In this document: positions 17,517 through 26,702 of the stretch, in pieces
How positions within the stretch are numbered: the first letter of the stretch is position 1
Layout: each line of letters begins with the position of its first letter
DNA from: Paracoccaceae bacterium
GTDB lineage: Bacteria; Pseudomonadota; Alphaproteobacteria; Rhodobacterales; Rhodobacteraceae
DNA length: 64,000 nucleotides
Reading direction: 5' to 3'
NCBI GenBank assembly: GCA_024742705.1
Contig: JANSXZ010000002.1
Coordinates: 124,001 to 188,000, forward strand
Program-made: the position numbers and the translations under genes
Notes under the pieces: generated by a model
What the model saw: the letters and a program-made list of their open reading frames with translations, nothing else
Database searches by the model: none
What the model was told of the DNA's origin: nothing

Positions 17517-18788
17517 TCAAGGCCGCGCCGTCTGCCAGCCACCGGATTGCGATGCCAGGATCAGGCCATCTGTCACAGCGGTGAAAACCTCCGAGAAAAC
17601 ATGCGCGGCGCGTGGAGTGACCGGCCGGACCGAAGCCGATACGATCTGCATCAGGCTGGACCCGCCGACATAGATCACCCGGCCCACGTCGGCGCCATCA
17701 ATGCCGCCCCGGCGCAACGTCTCGCGCGCGCCGTCGGCAAGGGCAGAGCCGAACGGCGCCAGGCCCGCGCCCAGCGCAGCGCCCGGCAGCGGCACACTCA
17801 GTCCCGGCTCGACCTCGGCCAGGTCGATGACCGCATCCAGACGATCCGCATTGGCGGCGATCTTGCCACGCTCGACCGCAAAGGCCACCTCGTGCCCCAA
17901 TTCGTTTTCCAGAACCTCGGACAGCCGCGCCATCCGGTCAGGCCGCTCGGCCTGGCGCGTCATCTCGGCGGCCATGCGCCGGTTCTGGGCAGTGTAGAGA
18001 AACGGGATTTTCTCCCATGTTGCCAGATCGTTGAAGATCGCCACAGGCGCCGGAGTAAGCCCCGGCCCGATCGCCTTGCGCAGTGACGTGCCCTTGCCCA
18101 GCAACGGCATGACCTGCCCCAGGCTGATCGCACGATCGAAATCCGTGCCGCCCAGGCGCAAGCCATGGTTGGCCAGAACGGCTATGCCGTCGCGCTCGGC
18201 GCGGAACAGCGAAAAATCCGACGTGCCACCGCCGATATCGACGATCAGACCGATTTCACCGGGGCGTTCGGTCGCCTTGCTGGCGATGGCGGCGGCCTGC
18301 GGCTCGGGCATGAAGGCCACATCGCGAAACCCCGCCGCCATATAACAGGCGCGCAGATCGTTTTCGGCCTGCGCCTCGCGCGGATCGCCGGCCGCATGAA
18401 ACACCACCGGCCGCCCCGACAGGGCGCGATCGAAGGTCAGGCCGGTTTGCGCCTCGGCCCTGGCCTTGAGATGCCGCAAGAACCGCGCGACGATATCCAC
18501 GAAGGTGACCCGAGCATTCAGGATCTGGCGCTGTTCATGCATCAGTCCGGTGCCAAGCACCCGTTTCAACGCTCGCATGAACCGGCCGTCGCGCCCATGC
18601 AGCAGCGCGGCATTGGCCGGTTCGCCGATCAGGGTTTCACGGGTTTCATAATCGAAAAAGAAAGTGGTCGGAATCGTGGTCTGGCCCGGCGCCCATTCGA
18701 TCCGCCGCACCTCGCCCCGGTACAGATGCCCGGCCGCCGAATTCGACGTGCCAAAGTCGATCCCCAGTACATTGCCGTGTTGGACCAT
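17517..18788 (-). CDS. Hsp70 family protein (YegD-like)
   Basis: A 423-residue protein comprising essentially only an Hsp70/actin-type ATPase domain. Phosphate-1 motif is VLGIDFGTSNSAAG and phosphate-2 is LIVDIGGGTSDFSLF; the adenosine motif is VIYVGGSSLM. There is no C-terminal substrate-binding domain as in DnaK, which matches the YegD group of uncharacterised chaperone-like proteins. The start at 18788 is chosen because it directly precedes the first ATPase strand and has a GAGGCGA site; an extension to 18884 looks non-coding. It lies about 50 bases downstream of the SDR gene. Confidence 0.9.
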   Translation of the reverse strand: MVQHGNVLGIDFGTSNSAAGHLYRGEVRRIEWAPGQTTIPTTFFFDYETRETLIGEPANAALLHGRDGRFMRALKRVLGTGLMHEQRQILNARVTFVDIVARFLRHLKARAEAQTGLTFDRALSGRPVVFHAAGDPREAQAENDLRACYMAAGFRDVAFMPEPQAAAIASKATERPGEIGLIVDIGGGTSDFSLFRAERDGIAVLANHGLRLGGTDFDRAISLGQVMPLLGKGTSLRKAIGPGLTPAPVAIFNDLATWEKIPFLYTAQNRRMAAEMTRQAERPDRMARLSEVLENELGHEVAFAVERGKIAANADRLDAVIDLAEVEPGLSVPLPGAALGAGLAPFGSALADGARETLRRGGIDGADVGRVIYVGGSSLMQIVSASVRPVTPRAAHVFSEVFTAVTDGLILASQSGGWQTARP

Positions 18789-18838
18789 TTCGCCTCGCTC
18801 TTGCTGTGGCCGCGCCGACGACCCGACGCGGGGCAAGC

Positions 18839-19516
18839 TCAGAACCGTTCGACCCAGGGGCGCAGTTCGATTTCCCATGACCATGCCGACCGCGGCTGGT
18901 CAAGAACGTGCAGATAGCTGTCGGCGATAGCATTCGCGTCAAGTTGCCCCGCATCAGGATTGGGTTTGCCTGGCGGTGCGATCCCACCATCAATGACGAA
19001 ATGGCCGACATGGATGCCCTTGGGGTGCAATTCGCGCGCCAACGATTGACAGAGACCGCGCAATGCGAATTTCCCCATGGCAAAAACCGACGAGTTTGCG
19101 AAGCCTTTCACACCCGCCGACGCCCCGGTGAACAGCATCGCGCCAGAGCCGCGCGGTTCCATTCGGCGCGCCGCGTGATGCGCCATCAGAAACGCTCCAT
19201 AGGCCGAAACCAGAAGCGCGTTCTCAACGCCTTCGGGATCCAGCGAGGCGATACCGCCGCGCAACCGCGCGCTGGGATTGTAGATCGCGATGTCGAGCGG
19301 GGCGCCGATTTCATCGACGGCCTCGAACAGACGGGCCATATCGTCGCGATCGCGGGCATTGCACGACACGCATGTCGCCCCGGTTTCGCGTGCCAGTTCG
19401 GCCAGATCTGCGGTTTCGCGCGCAGCCAGCACCAGCCGGTGCCCGCGCGCGGCCAGCTTGCGGGCCAGCGCGGCGGACAACCCCGCGCCGGCCCCAACGA
19501 TCAGCGCCGTTGTCAT
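18839..19516 (-). CDS. SDR family oxidoreductase with substituted catalytic tyrosine
   Basis: A 225-residue Rossmann protein with N-terminal ALIVGAGAGLSAALA and IAIYNPSA (NNAG position). The catalytic Ser is S133 in FTGASAG. The usual YxxxK motif reads FAMGK: F145 replaces the catalytic Tyr, while K149 is kept. Classical dehydrogenase chemistry is therefore doubtful; it may be a binding protein or use another acid. The start overlaps the yghU stop (ATGA), so translation is probably coupled. Substrate is unknown. Confidence 0.85.
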   Translation of the reverse strand: MTTALIVGAGAGLSAALARKLAARGHRLVLAARETADLAELARETGATCVSCNARDRDDMARLFEAVDEIGAPLDIAIYNPSARLRGGIASLDPEGVENALLVSAYGAFLMAHHAARRMEPRGSGAMLFTGASAGVKGFANSSVFAMGKFALRGLCQSLARELHPKGIHVGHFVIDGGIAPPGKPNPDAGQLDANAIADSYLHVLDQPRSAWSWEIELRPWVERF

Positions 19517-20388
19517 TCCGCGGCTTCGATCTTGTCCTGGGTCATGGTATCGAAATCGCTGGCCTCGTGCCGTTCGTGCAATTGCTCGGATGGTTCGCCG
19601 AACACGCGGTTCACCATGCGGCCGCGGATCACCGCTGGCCGGTCGAAGAACCGTTCGGCCCAACGCACCACATTGACGTAAGATGCAACGTCCAGAAACG
19701 TGCCCGCGTCATAAATCTTGCCCAGGGCCAGGGTTCCGTACCACGGTGCAATCGCCATGTCGGCGATGGTGTATTCGTCTCCGGCCATGTACTCGTTCTC
19801 GGCCAGGTGACGATCCAGAACATCCATCTGGCGCTTGACCTCCATGGCGAAGCGGTTGATCGGATACTCCTGTTTGAACGGCGCATAAGCGTAGAAATGG
19901 CCAAATCCGCCGCCCAGATAGGGCGCACTGCCCATTTGCCAGAACAGCCAATTCATCGTTTCGGTCCGTTTCACCGGGTCGCTTGGCAGGAAGGCCCCGA
20001 ATTTTTCGGCCAGATACATCAGGATCGAGCCGGATTCGAACACACGTGTCGGCGTGGATGTCGAATGATCCATCAGCGCGGGGATTTTCGAATTGGGGTT
20101 TGCCGCCACGAAGCCGCTGCCGAACTGATCGCCATCGCCGATCTTGACAAGCCATGCGTCATACTCGGCGCCGCTGTGACCCAGTGCCAGAAGTTCCTCC
20201 AGCATGACCGTCACCTTGACACCATTTGGCGTGGCCAGCGAATACAACTGCAAGGGATGGCGGCCCACCGGCAAATCCTTGTCGTGGGTCGCGCCCGAAA
20301 TGGGGCGGTTGATGCTGGCAAACTTTCCGCCGCTTTCGGCGTCCCATGTCCAGACTTTCGGCGGAACGTATTCTGAATTTTCGCTCAT
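19513..20388 (-). CDS. yghU: glutathione-dependent disulfide-bond oxidoreductase YghU
   Basis: A 291-residue GST-superfamily protein of the Nu class. The N terminus YVPPKVW and INRPISGATHDKDLPVGRHP are diagnostic of YghU, followed by the thioredoxin-fold domain (YSLATPNGVKVTVMLEEL, IPALMD, FESGSILMYLAEKFG) and the helical C-terminal domain (GDEYTIADMAIAPWYG). The E. coli homologue binds two glutathiones and reduces disulfides. It is followed by an overlapping SDR gene. Confidence 0.94.
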   Translation of the reverse strand: MSENSEYVPPKVWTWDAESGGKFASINRPISGATHDKDLPVGRHPLQLYSLATPNGVKVTVMLEELLALGHSGAEYDAWLVKIGDGDQFGSGFVAANPNSKIPALMDHSTSTPTRVFESGSILMYLAEKFGAFLPSDPVKRTETMNWLFWQMGSAPYLGGGFGHFYAYAPFKQEYPINRFAMEVKRQMDVLDRHLAENEYMAGDEYTIADMAIAPWYGTLALGKIYDAGTFLDVASYVNVVRWAERFFDRPAVIRGRMVNRVFGEPSEQLHERHEASDFDTMTQDKIEAAE

Positions 20389-20478
20389 ATCTCTCGCTCA
20401 CATTGCAGGTTGTCCGCTTTAGGTACGTCAGATTGACGCAGAGTCCAACACGGGCCCGCATCACATGCGCGCGACGGT

Positions 20479-20503
20479 GGGGCGGCTTCCGTTGCGCCGC
20501 CCC
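20479..20503 (-). terminator. likely terminator of the binding-protein gene
   Basis: GGGGCGGC and GCCGCCCC form an eight-pair GC stem with a nine-base loop, ten bases beyond the stop of the peptide-binding protein. It lacks a T-run, so strength is uncertain. Confidence 0.45.
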
Positions 20504-20512
20504 GCGTCGGGC

Positions 20513-21988
20513 TTACTCCCAACTGACGGCCGTAAGATCGACCGCCTGGGTGGGTGCGTTGGCCCAAAGCCCCCTGACACCGGCCTTGGCAACCGACATG
20601 GCCGCCAGCTGGAACAGGTAGCCGTTGACATAGTCCTCGGCGATGATACGTTGTGCGGCCTGCATGTTGTCGGTGCGCGCGGCGGGATCGGTGGTCGAGT
20701 TCAGGGTGCCCATGAGATCCTGGAACGTCTTGTTATCATACTGGAAATAATAGTCTGGCCGCGCATAGATGCCGATGTCCATCGGTTCGGTGTGCGACAC
20801 GATCGTCAGGCCGAAGTCCTTCCCGCGAAACACGGTTTCCAGCCACTGTGCCCATTCGACATTGATTATCTCGGCGCGGATACCGACCTCGGCCAACTGC
20901 GCTGCGATGATCTCGCCACCGCGGCGGGCATAGGATGGCGGCGGCAGATGCAGGGTGGTTTCAAACCCGTCGGGCAGCCCCGCCTCGGCCAGAAGTGCGC
21001 GCGCCTTCGCGGGATCATGGGGCGACAGGCCGGTCAGATCGACATATGCCGGGTGGTGCGGCGCAAAATGCGTACCGATCGGTGTGCCGTAGCCGAACAT
21101 GGCACCATCTATAATTGCCTGGCGATCGATGGCATGGGCGACTGCCGCGCGGACCTTGGCATTGTCGAAGGGCGGCATCTTGTTGTTCGTGCTCAGGATC
21201 GTCTCGCCTTCGGTCGAACCGACGAGAACCTGAAACCGGGGATCTGCCTCGAACTGCGGCAGGTTTTCGGGCGCGGGGAACCCCGCGAAAACATCGACAT
21301 CCTCGGCCATCATCGCGGCGAAGGCGGCCGTCGGATCCGAGATGAACTTGAAAGTGGCGGATTCCAGGCTGGCGGGCGGCCCCCAATAGTCGGGGTTGCG
21401 TTCCAGCTCGATCCGGTCCCCCTGCACCCATTGCACGAACTTGAAAGCCCCGGTTCCCACCGGCGCCTGCTTGATCGTCTCGATGCTTTCCGGCGCAACG
21501 ATCACCGCATCGCCCCAGGCGAGGTTGAACAGCATGTTGCCGTTCGGTTCGGCCAGATCGAGCGCAACAGTGCCGGTGTCGACAACGCGGACATCCGCGA
21601 TTCCCGCATAGAGCGCCTTCTGCGCGTTCGTGCTGTCGTCGGCGCGGGCCCGGTCGAGCGAAAACTTCACGTCCTCGGCGTCCATTGCCGTACCGTCATG
21701 AAATATCACACCCGTTCGCAGCTTGAAGGTATAGGTCAGCCCGTCGTCCGAAATCTCCCAACTCTCGGCGAGGCCCGGAACGATCGCGCCATCACCGGTG
21801 AATCGCGTCAATCCCTCGAAGACATTCGAATAGAGCACCTGATCTATCGCCCCGGCGGCGGCGCTGGTCGGATCGAGGTGTGGCGGCTCCAGTTGCAATG
21901 CGACAGTTATATCAGTCTGGGCATGTCCGGCGGCCGCGATCAGGGCAAGCGCACCCGATGCGGCAAGGTTTCTGGTCCAGGATTTCAT
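20513..21988 (-). CDS. ABC transporter substrate-binding protein, family 5 (peptide/nickel type)
   Basis: A 491-residue periplasmic binding protein. The signal peptide is MKSWTRNLAASGALALIAAAGHAQ. SBP_bac_5 features follow: LQLEPPHLDPTSA, VFEGLTRF, GLAESWEISDDGLTYTFKLR, VGTGAFKFVQW and the hinge region with NNKMPPFDNAKVRAAVAHA. The start at 21988 has a GGGAGA site and gives the signal peptide. No permease or ATPase gene is adjacent, so it works with components encoded elsewhere. Substrate is probably an oligopeptide or similar solute. Confidence 0.9.
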   Translation of the reverse strand: MKSWTRNLAASGALALIAAAGHAQTDITVALQLEPPHLDPTSAAAGAIDQVLYSNVFEGLTRFTGDGAIVPGLAESWEISDDGLTYTFKLRTGVIFHDGTAMDAEDVKFSLDRARADDSTNAQKALYAGIADVRVVDTGTVALDLAEPNGNMLFNLAWGDAVIVAPESIETIKQAPVGTGAFKFVQWVQGDRIELERNPDYWGPPASLESATFKFISDPTAAFAAMMAEDVDVFAGFPAPENLPQFEADPRFQVLVGSTEGETILSTNNKMPPFDNAKVRAAVAHAIDRQAIIDGAMFGYGTPIGTHFAPHHPAYVDLTGLSPHDPAKARALLAEAGLPDGFETTLHLPPPSYARRGGEIIAAQLAEVGIRAEIINVEWAQWLETVFRGKDFGLTIVSHTEPMDIGIYARPDYYFQYDNKTFQDLMGTLNSTTDPAARTDNMQAAQRIIAEDYVNGYLFQLAAMSVAKAGVRGLWANAPTQAVDLTAVSWE

Positions 21989-22076
21989 GTTCGTCTCCCC
22001 GAGAATGGCGCCCGCCCGTTGCCGGCAGGTCATGAGGGCAGTCTTGGACGAAGCCATGCGCGACACAAGTTTTTTG

Positions 22077-23240
22077 TCAGATCACCGATGTCCCGCCCTT
22101 CAACCGCCTCGTCATCGTTGCGATACGGTGGCTCGCCTTTTCGATCTCGAAGATCTGATCGGATATCTCGGTCTGGACATCCTCGAGGTTCGAAATGATC
22201 TCGGTCAGGCCACTGCTGCGATCCTTGAAGCGGGCATTTTCGATCTTGCACATGATTCGGGTCACATCGAGCCCGGCAACATGGCGTTTGAGGTCGGTCG
22301 TGACCTCGGCGAAGCGGCGCGCTTCTGCGGCAATGCGCGTGGTCGTGGCATCGGAATCCCGCGACAGGCCTGCTTGCAAGCGGGTCAGTCGGTCGTCGAT
22401 CCGCGGATCGTGCCTGACTTTGGCCGCCTCGGCGATCAAGGCCGTTGCACAGGCCGGAAAAACCGCATCATCAATCGCTTCACCGGTGTTCGAGACACTT
22501 TGGCGGAACGCCTGAACCCCAGACAGCATTTCCTGGCTCAGCGTCGTGTGATTCGTCGAGATCACGCCGATCGGACCGCTGCCGCGTTCGATCTGCGCAG
22601 CAAGGATGCGGATGTTCGTAGGCACATTCTGAATGTCTTCGAAAAGGGTGGCGATTCGCGCCACCTGGCCTTGGGCCGATGCAATCAGCGCGGTCATCTT
22701 TCTTGCCTGTGCCACCGCCGCAGCCGACCCTGCGCCCTGCGTGCGCGCCGCCGTTTCTTCCAGCAGCATGCGCGACATGTGCGAAACCCCGAGCGTATCC
22801 ACCATTTCCTGCCGGCCCGGCAGCTGTTGGTCACAGGAGTTGACCGCAAGACAGCCGGGAAACTGCAACAGAAGGTTCGGTGCCTCGGGTATATTGGGCC
22901 GAAACTGAAGTGAAATTACCCCTCCCGGAAACGGCAAAAACACTGCAAAAACCAGAAAGCAGCGTCCGTCGGACCCGGTGTTCCGAAGGTAGAAAGCAGC
23001 AGGCCGATCAGATTGCAGGCGCTCCCAAAGCGCGCAGAAAACAGCGCCGTTTGCGTCGGGGTCGCGCAGCATCGCCGCCGGGCGTCCGATCATATCGGCA
23101 CTGTCATGGCCGCACTGGGCGGCAAAACTGTCACCGACAGCAGTGAACTTGCCGGCCGTATCCGTCATGCAGATCATGACGTCCCGCCCCGAGACGACCC
23201 GATCGCCTGACATGGCGTTTTCCAATTGCGATCCGTCCAC
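22077..23240 (-). CDS. PAS domain protein with degenerate chemoreceptor-like signalling helix
   Basis: A 387-residue soluble protein. Residues about 20-120 form a PAS fold (MICMTDTAGKFTAVGDSFAA, DMIGRPAAMLRDPD). The C-terminal half is all helix, and NIRILAAQIERGSGPIGV occupies the place of the MCP hairpin tip (NLLALNAxIEAARAGE), but several key residues differ. It is divergent from the che operon and about 180 bases from it. I infer an energy- or redox-sensing partner of the CheA array, or a regulator that competes with receptors. The start chosen is GTG at 23240, preceded by GGAGATGCATT; an ATG at 23372 has no good site. Confidence 0.65.
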   Translation of the reverse strand: MDGSQLENAMSGDRVVSGRDVMICMTDTAGKFTAVGDSFAAQCGHDSADMIGRPAAMLRDPDANGAVFCALWERLQSDRPAAFYLRNTGSDGRCFLVFAVFLPFPGGVISLQFRPNIPEAPNLLLQFPGCLAVNSCDQQLPGRQEMVDTLGVSHMSRMLLEETAARTQGAGSAAAVAQARKMTALIASAQGQVARIATLFEDIQNVPTNIRILAAQIERGSGPIGVISTNHTTLSQEMLSGVQAFRQSVSNTGEAIDDAVFPACATALIAEAAKVRHDPRIDDRLTRLQAGLSRDSDATTTRIAAEARRFAEVTTDLKRHVAGLDVTRIMCKIENARFKDRSSGLTEIISNLEDVQTEISDQIFEIEKASHRIATMTRRLKGGTSVI

Positions 23241-23423
23241 AATGCATCTCCTGCCCGATCCCGACCTGTATGTCGTGGTGCCAGAGAACCCTGAACAATC
23301 CATGAACGGGCCTGCGATCATTCCCGCCCAACCGGGGGCAAAGAAAAATCGGCGCCGTTCAGATTGTGTCAAGCATTAGCCATTAGCCCAAGGAGACCGA
23401 TCACCGAATGAGCGGAGGGCAAA

Positions 23424-23753
23424 TTGCTTTCGAATCCCGAACTCAGCGCCGCCAGTGCGGCCCCGGATCCGGCGCAGGTGCGCCGGCTGGACCTGCCTGC
23501 GCGGCTCGACTCAAACGCGGCGGAAGAATTGGCAAGCATCCTTCAAGGCTTGCGGCATCGCCCTCTCGTTCTGGATGCGCGCGCCGTGGATCAGGCCGGT
23601 GCGCTGTGCCTGCAACTGCTCGTGAGCGCGCAAAGGCAATGGCAGGCCGACGGGGAAACCCTTTCAATCGAAAGCCCGTCCACGCGGTTGACGGGCACGC
23701 TGGGCCTTCTGGGGCTTTCGGACCACCTGAACGTGACGGAGACCGGTGAATGA
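23424..23753 (+). CDS. STAS domain protein, first gene of the che operon
   Basis: A 109-residue protein with an anti-sigma-factor-antagonist (STAS) fold: RRLDLPARLDSNAAEELA, PLVLDARAVDQAGALCLQLL and the last helix TLGLLGLSDHL. STAS proteins at this position in alphaproteobacterial che clusters are poorly characterised. The usual phosphorylatable Ser position (after LDAR.V) reads AGALCLQ, lacking the DS pair, so phospho-regulation is doubtful. Start is TTG with GGAGGG four bases upstream. It overlaps cheY by ATGA. Confidence 0.75.
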   Translation: MLSNPELSAASAAPDPAQVRRLDLPARLDSNAAEELASILQGLRHRPLVLDARAVDQAGALCLQLLVSAQRQWQADGETLSIESPSTRLTGTLGLLGLSDHLNVTETGE

Positions 23754-24124
23754 CCATCAAGGTTCTGGCGATAGACGATTCGCGCACAATGCGCAGCATG
23801 CTCGAGGTCGCACTGACCGAGGCCGGCTTTGCGGTGGAGCTGGCCGAGGACGGCGTACATGGCCTTGAACGACTTGGCGCGGTGGACCCCGACGTGGTGA
23901 TCACCGACATAAACATGCCACGGATGGACGGATTCGGGTTCATCGACGCGGTGCGCGCGGATGGCGCCCGCCGCGACATGCCGATCCTGGTCCTGACAAC
24001 CGAAAGCGCAGAAACCTTGAAGGACAAGGCGCGAAAAGCCGGGGCGACCGGATGGATCGTCAAACCCTTCGACGAAAGCAAGCTGATCGCCGCGATCAGG
24101 CGCGTTGCGCCGAGGGTGGCGTGA
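23750..24124 (+). CDS. cheY: chemotaxis response regulator CheY
   Basis: A 124-residue single receiver. The acidic pair is AIDDSRTMR, the phosphorylated Asp is in VVITDINMPRMDG, the switch Thr in LVLTTES, and the conserved Lys in IVKPFDESKL. It sits immediately before cheA and overlaps the STAS gene, so all are co-translated. It is one of two CheY proteins in this locus and may act either on the motor or as a phosphate sink. Confidence 0.93.
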   Translation: MTIKVLAIDDSRTMRSMLEVALTEAGFAVELAEDGVHGLERLGAVDPDVVITDINMPRMDGFGFIDAVRADGARRDMPILVLTTESAETLKDKARKAGATGWIVKPFDESKLIAAIRRVAPRVA

Positions 24125-24125
24125 G

Positions 24126-26237
24126 ATGAGCGCGCGCGAAACACTAAAGGAAGGCTTTTTCCAGGAATGCGAAGACCTGCTGGAAACCATGTCGGACGGT
24201 TTGTCCGAGATGGAGCGGGGTGAAAACGACGCGGAAGTGGTCAATGCGGTCTTCCGGGCGGTTCACTCGATCAAGGGAGGTGCAGGGGCATTCGGCCTGA
24301 ACGTTCTGGTCAATTTCGCACATTCCTTCGAGAACCTTCTGGACGATCTGCGCCGTGGCGCGGTGCGCCCCGAAAGCAGCGTGATCCAGTTGCTGTTCCG
24401 GGCCAGTGACCGGTTGTTCGACGTTGTCGAAGCGGAACGTTCAGGTCGCGATCCCCTTGGGCGCGCGCAAGACGCCGAGGAATACGATGCCCTGCTGGCC
24501 CAGCTCGCCACTGCTTGCGCCGCGTCACCCGCTGCGGACAGCGAGCAATCGGATCCCGAGGCGGACTTCGTCCCGACGACCCTGGCCTTCGGCCCCGACC
24601 TCGGCCTGAGCGATGTGGAAGCCGCACTTCACACCCACATTATCCGCTTTGCGCCCCACAAATCGCTCTATGCCTCTGGCAATGACCCGGTGGCCCTGTT
24701 CTCGGCTCTGAGCGATCTCGGCGGCCTCTCGGTGTCCGCCGACATCTCGGCAGTGCCTCCCCTAGGCGCATTGGATTGGGAGGAGTCACACATTGTCTGG
24801 ACCCTCAGTCTTGCCACTGAGTTGCCCGTGCCGGACATCATGGACGTCTTTGAATTCGTTTCATCAGACGCGGCTATTTCGTTTGAGGATCTGCCGGCGG
24901 CTGTCGCGGAGGATATGCCAACCGCGCCCCTGGAAACAGAGGAACCACCGCCGGCCCAGGTGCTTCAGGTCAGCGAGGCCCGCACTTCCGATCCGGGAAA
25001 ATCGAACCCTTCAGGCAGCAGCAACGCGCGTCAGTCGATCCGCGTGGATCTGGAAAGAGTCGATCGGTTGATCAACCTCGTGGGCGAACTGGTGATCAGC
25101 GAGGCAATGCTGACGCAATCCATAACCCAGGATGGCCTGGTTCAGAACACTGACATCGAAACTGCCTTGGCGCGGCTGAAACAGCTTTCCACCGAATTGC
25201 AGGAGCGGATCATGGCGATCCGCGCGCAATCTGTCAAAGCGCTGTTTCAGCGGATGTCGCGGATCGTGCGCGAAGCGGCCCATGCCACGGATCGCGAAGT
25301 GCGGCTGATCACCGAAGGCGAAAGCACCGAGGTCGACAAAACCGTCATCGAAAAACTTGCCGATCCTCTGACGCATATCCTGCGCAATGCCGTCGATCAC
25401 GGGATCGAATCCGCCGAAGCACGTCAAGCCGCCGGCAAACCGGCGCACGGCACGGTGCGCCTGCTCGCCGCGCACCGGTCAGGTCAGGTGATAATCGAGA
25501 TCGAAGACGACGGCGCCGGCATCGACAGCGACCGCGTGCTTGCAAAGGCTATCGAGCGGGGGCTGGTTTCGGCCGATGCAGAGCTATCGGAACAGGAGAT
25601 TTTTCATTTGCTCTTCGAGGCCGGATTTTCCACTGCCGAGCAGGTCTCGAGCCTTTCCGGCCGTGGCGTGGGAATGGATGTCGTGCGCAGTGAAATCCAG
25701 GCTCTGGGCGGACGCGTGAATATCGCTTCGGTGCGCGGTGCTGGCACCACACTTACCATCAGCTTGCCGCTCACCCTTGCCGTCGTCGAAGGTATGCTCG
25801 TCGAGGTTGCCGGCGAAACACTGGTCATCCCCTCCACGGCCCTGCGAGAAACCATGCGGGCGGAAGGGGCAATGGTCCACCGTCTCGGCGCAGGAGAACC
25901 CGTTCTGGCCATTCGCGGTGCGCTGATCCCGATCATCGACCTGGGCGAAAGCCTCGGTTTTCGCCAGATGCCGGCCAGCGTGTCCGGATTGCCGCTGTTG
26001 CTGGTGGAATCGGCGGCCGGGCGCCTCGTGGCGCTGACCGCCGACAAGATCATCCATCAGCGCGAGGTCGTCATCAAGGGGCTGGCGGAAAACTATGGGC
26101 ATGTGCGGGGAATCGCGGCGGCCACGATCCTTGGCAACGGCCGGATTGCCCTGATCATCGACATCGACCAGGTGGCTGGCAATGGGCTTGGCGGGCAAGA
26201 CGAAGCAGCGTCGCTGACCGCGCATGGAGTTGGATAA
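24126..26237 (+). CDS. cheA: chemotaxis histidine kinase CheA
   Basis: A 703-residue kinase. P1/Hpt: AVFRAVHSIKGGAGAFGL with phospho-acceptor H47. A long acidic linker (about 130-290) stands where a P2 domain would be and has no clear CheY-binding fold. P3 dimerisation: SIRVDLERVDRLINLVGEL. P4 ATPase: HILRNAVDHGIE, EDDGAGID and GRGVGMDVV. P5 CheW-like: VVEGMLVEVAGETLVIP. The start at 24126 follows the cheY stop by one base. The kinase passes phosphate to the CheY proteins of the locus. Confidence 0.96.
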   Translation: MSARETLKEGFFQECEDLLETMSDGLSEMERGENDAEVVNAVFRAVHSIKGGAGAFGLNVLVNFAHSFENLLDDLRRGAVRPESSVIQLLFRASDRLFDVVEAERSGRDPLGRAQDAEEYDALLAQLATACAASPAADSEQSDPEADFVPTTLAFGPDLGLSDVEAALHTHIIRFAPHKSLYASGNDPVALFSALSDLGGLSVSADISAVPPLGALDWEESHIVWTLSLATELPVPDIMDVFEFVSSDAAISFEDLPAAVAEDMPTAPLETEEPPPAQVLQVSEARTSDPGKSNPSGSSNARQSIRVDLERVDRLINLVGELVISEAMLTQSITQDGLVQNTDIETALARLKQLSTELQERIMAIRAQSVKALFQRMSRIVREAAHATDREVRLITEGESTEVDKTVIEKLADPLTHILRNAVDHGIESAEARQAAGKPAHGTVRLLAAHRSGQVIIEIEDDGAGIDSDRVLAKAIERGLVSADAELSEQEIFHLLFEAGFSTAEQVSSLSGRGVGMDVVRSEIQALGGRVNIASVRGAGTTLTISLPLTLAVVEGMLVEVAGETLVIPSTALRETMRAEGAMVHRLGAGEPVLAIRGALIPIIDLGESLGFRQMPASVSGLPLLLVESAAGRLVALTADKIIHQREVVIKGLAENYGHVRGIAAATILGNGRIALIIDIDQVAGNGLGGQDEAASLTAHGVG

Positions 26238-26702
26238 ATGCAAAACGTAGCGGAACTCGAACAAACCAATCAAAGAGAAATCGTTTCCTTTCGCGTCAGC
26301 GGAAAGGATTTCAGTATCGATATCGGCTATGTCAGGGAGATCCGGGGCTGGAGCCCGACCACGATACTGCCACACACACCCGATTACGTCAAAGGCGTGA
26401 TGAACCTGCGCGGCAACGTGATTCCCGTCATGGACCTGTCGCATCGGCTGGGGCTGGGACCGACCGAACCGACCGAGCGCCATGTGATCGTTATCACGGT
26501 GCTTGGTGACAAGACCGTCGGATTGTTGGTCGAAGCCGTATCCGATATCATGAGTGTGCCTGCAGATGAGCTGAAACCTACGCCCGATCTGGCGTCCACG
26601 TCCTCACGCGATTTCGTGGAGGGCGTCTATATGATCGAGGACAGTCTGATCAGGGTCATGGACATACATCAGGTCTTTGCCCGCGAGACCGGGGGTTTCT
26701 GA
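26238..26702 (+). CDS. cheW: chemotaxis coupling protein CheW
   Basis: A 154-residue CheW-domain protein linking receptors to CheA. Typical segments are EIVSFRVSGKDFSIDIGYV, the conserved VKGVMNLRGNVIPVMDL, and VGLLVEAVSDI. It starts at the base after the cheA stop and its own stop overlaps the cheR start, so the stoichiometric signalling core is translated as a block. Confidence 0.95.
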   Translation: MQNVAELEQTNQREIVSFRVSGKDFSIDIGYVREIRGWSPTTILPHTPDYVKGVMNLRGNVIPVMDLSHRLGLGPTEPTERHVIVITVLGDKTVGLLVEAVSDIMSVPADELKPTPDLASTSSRDFVEGVYMIEDSLIRVMDIHQVFARETGGF

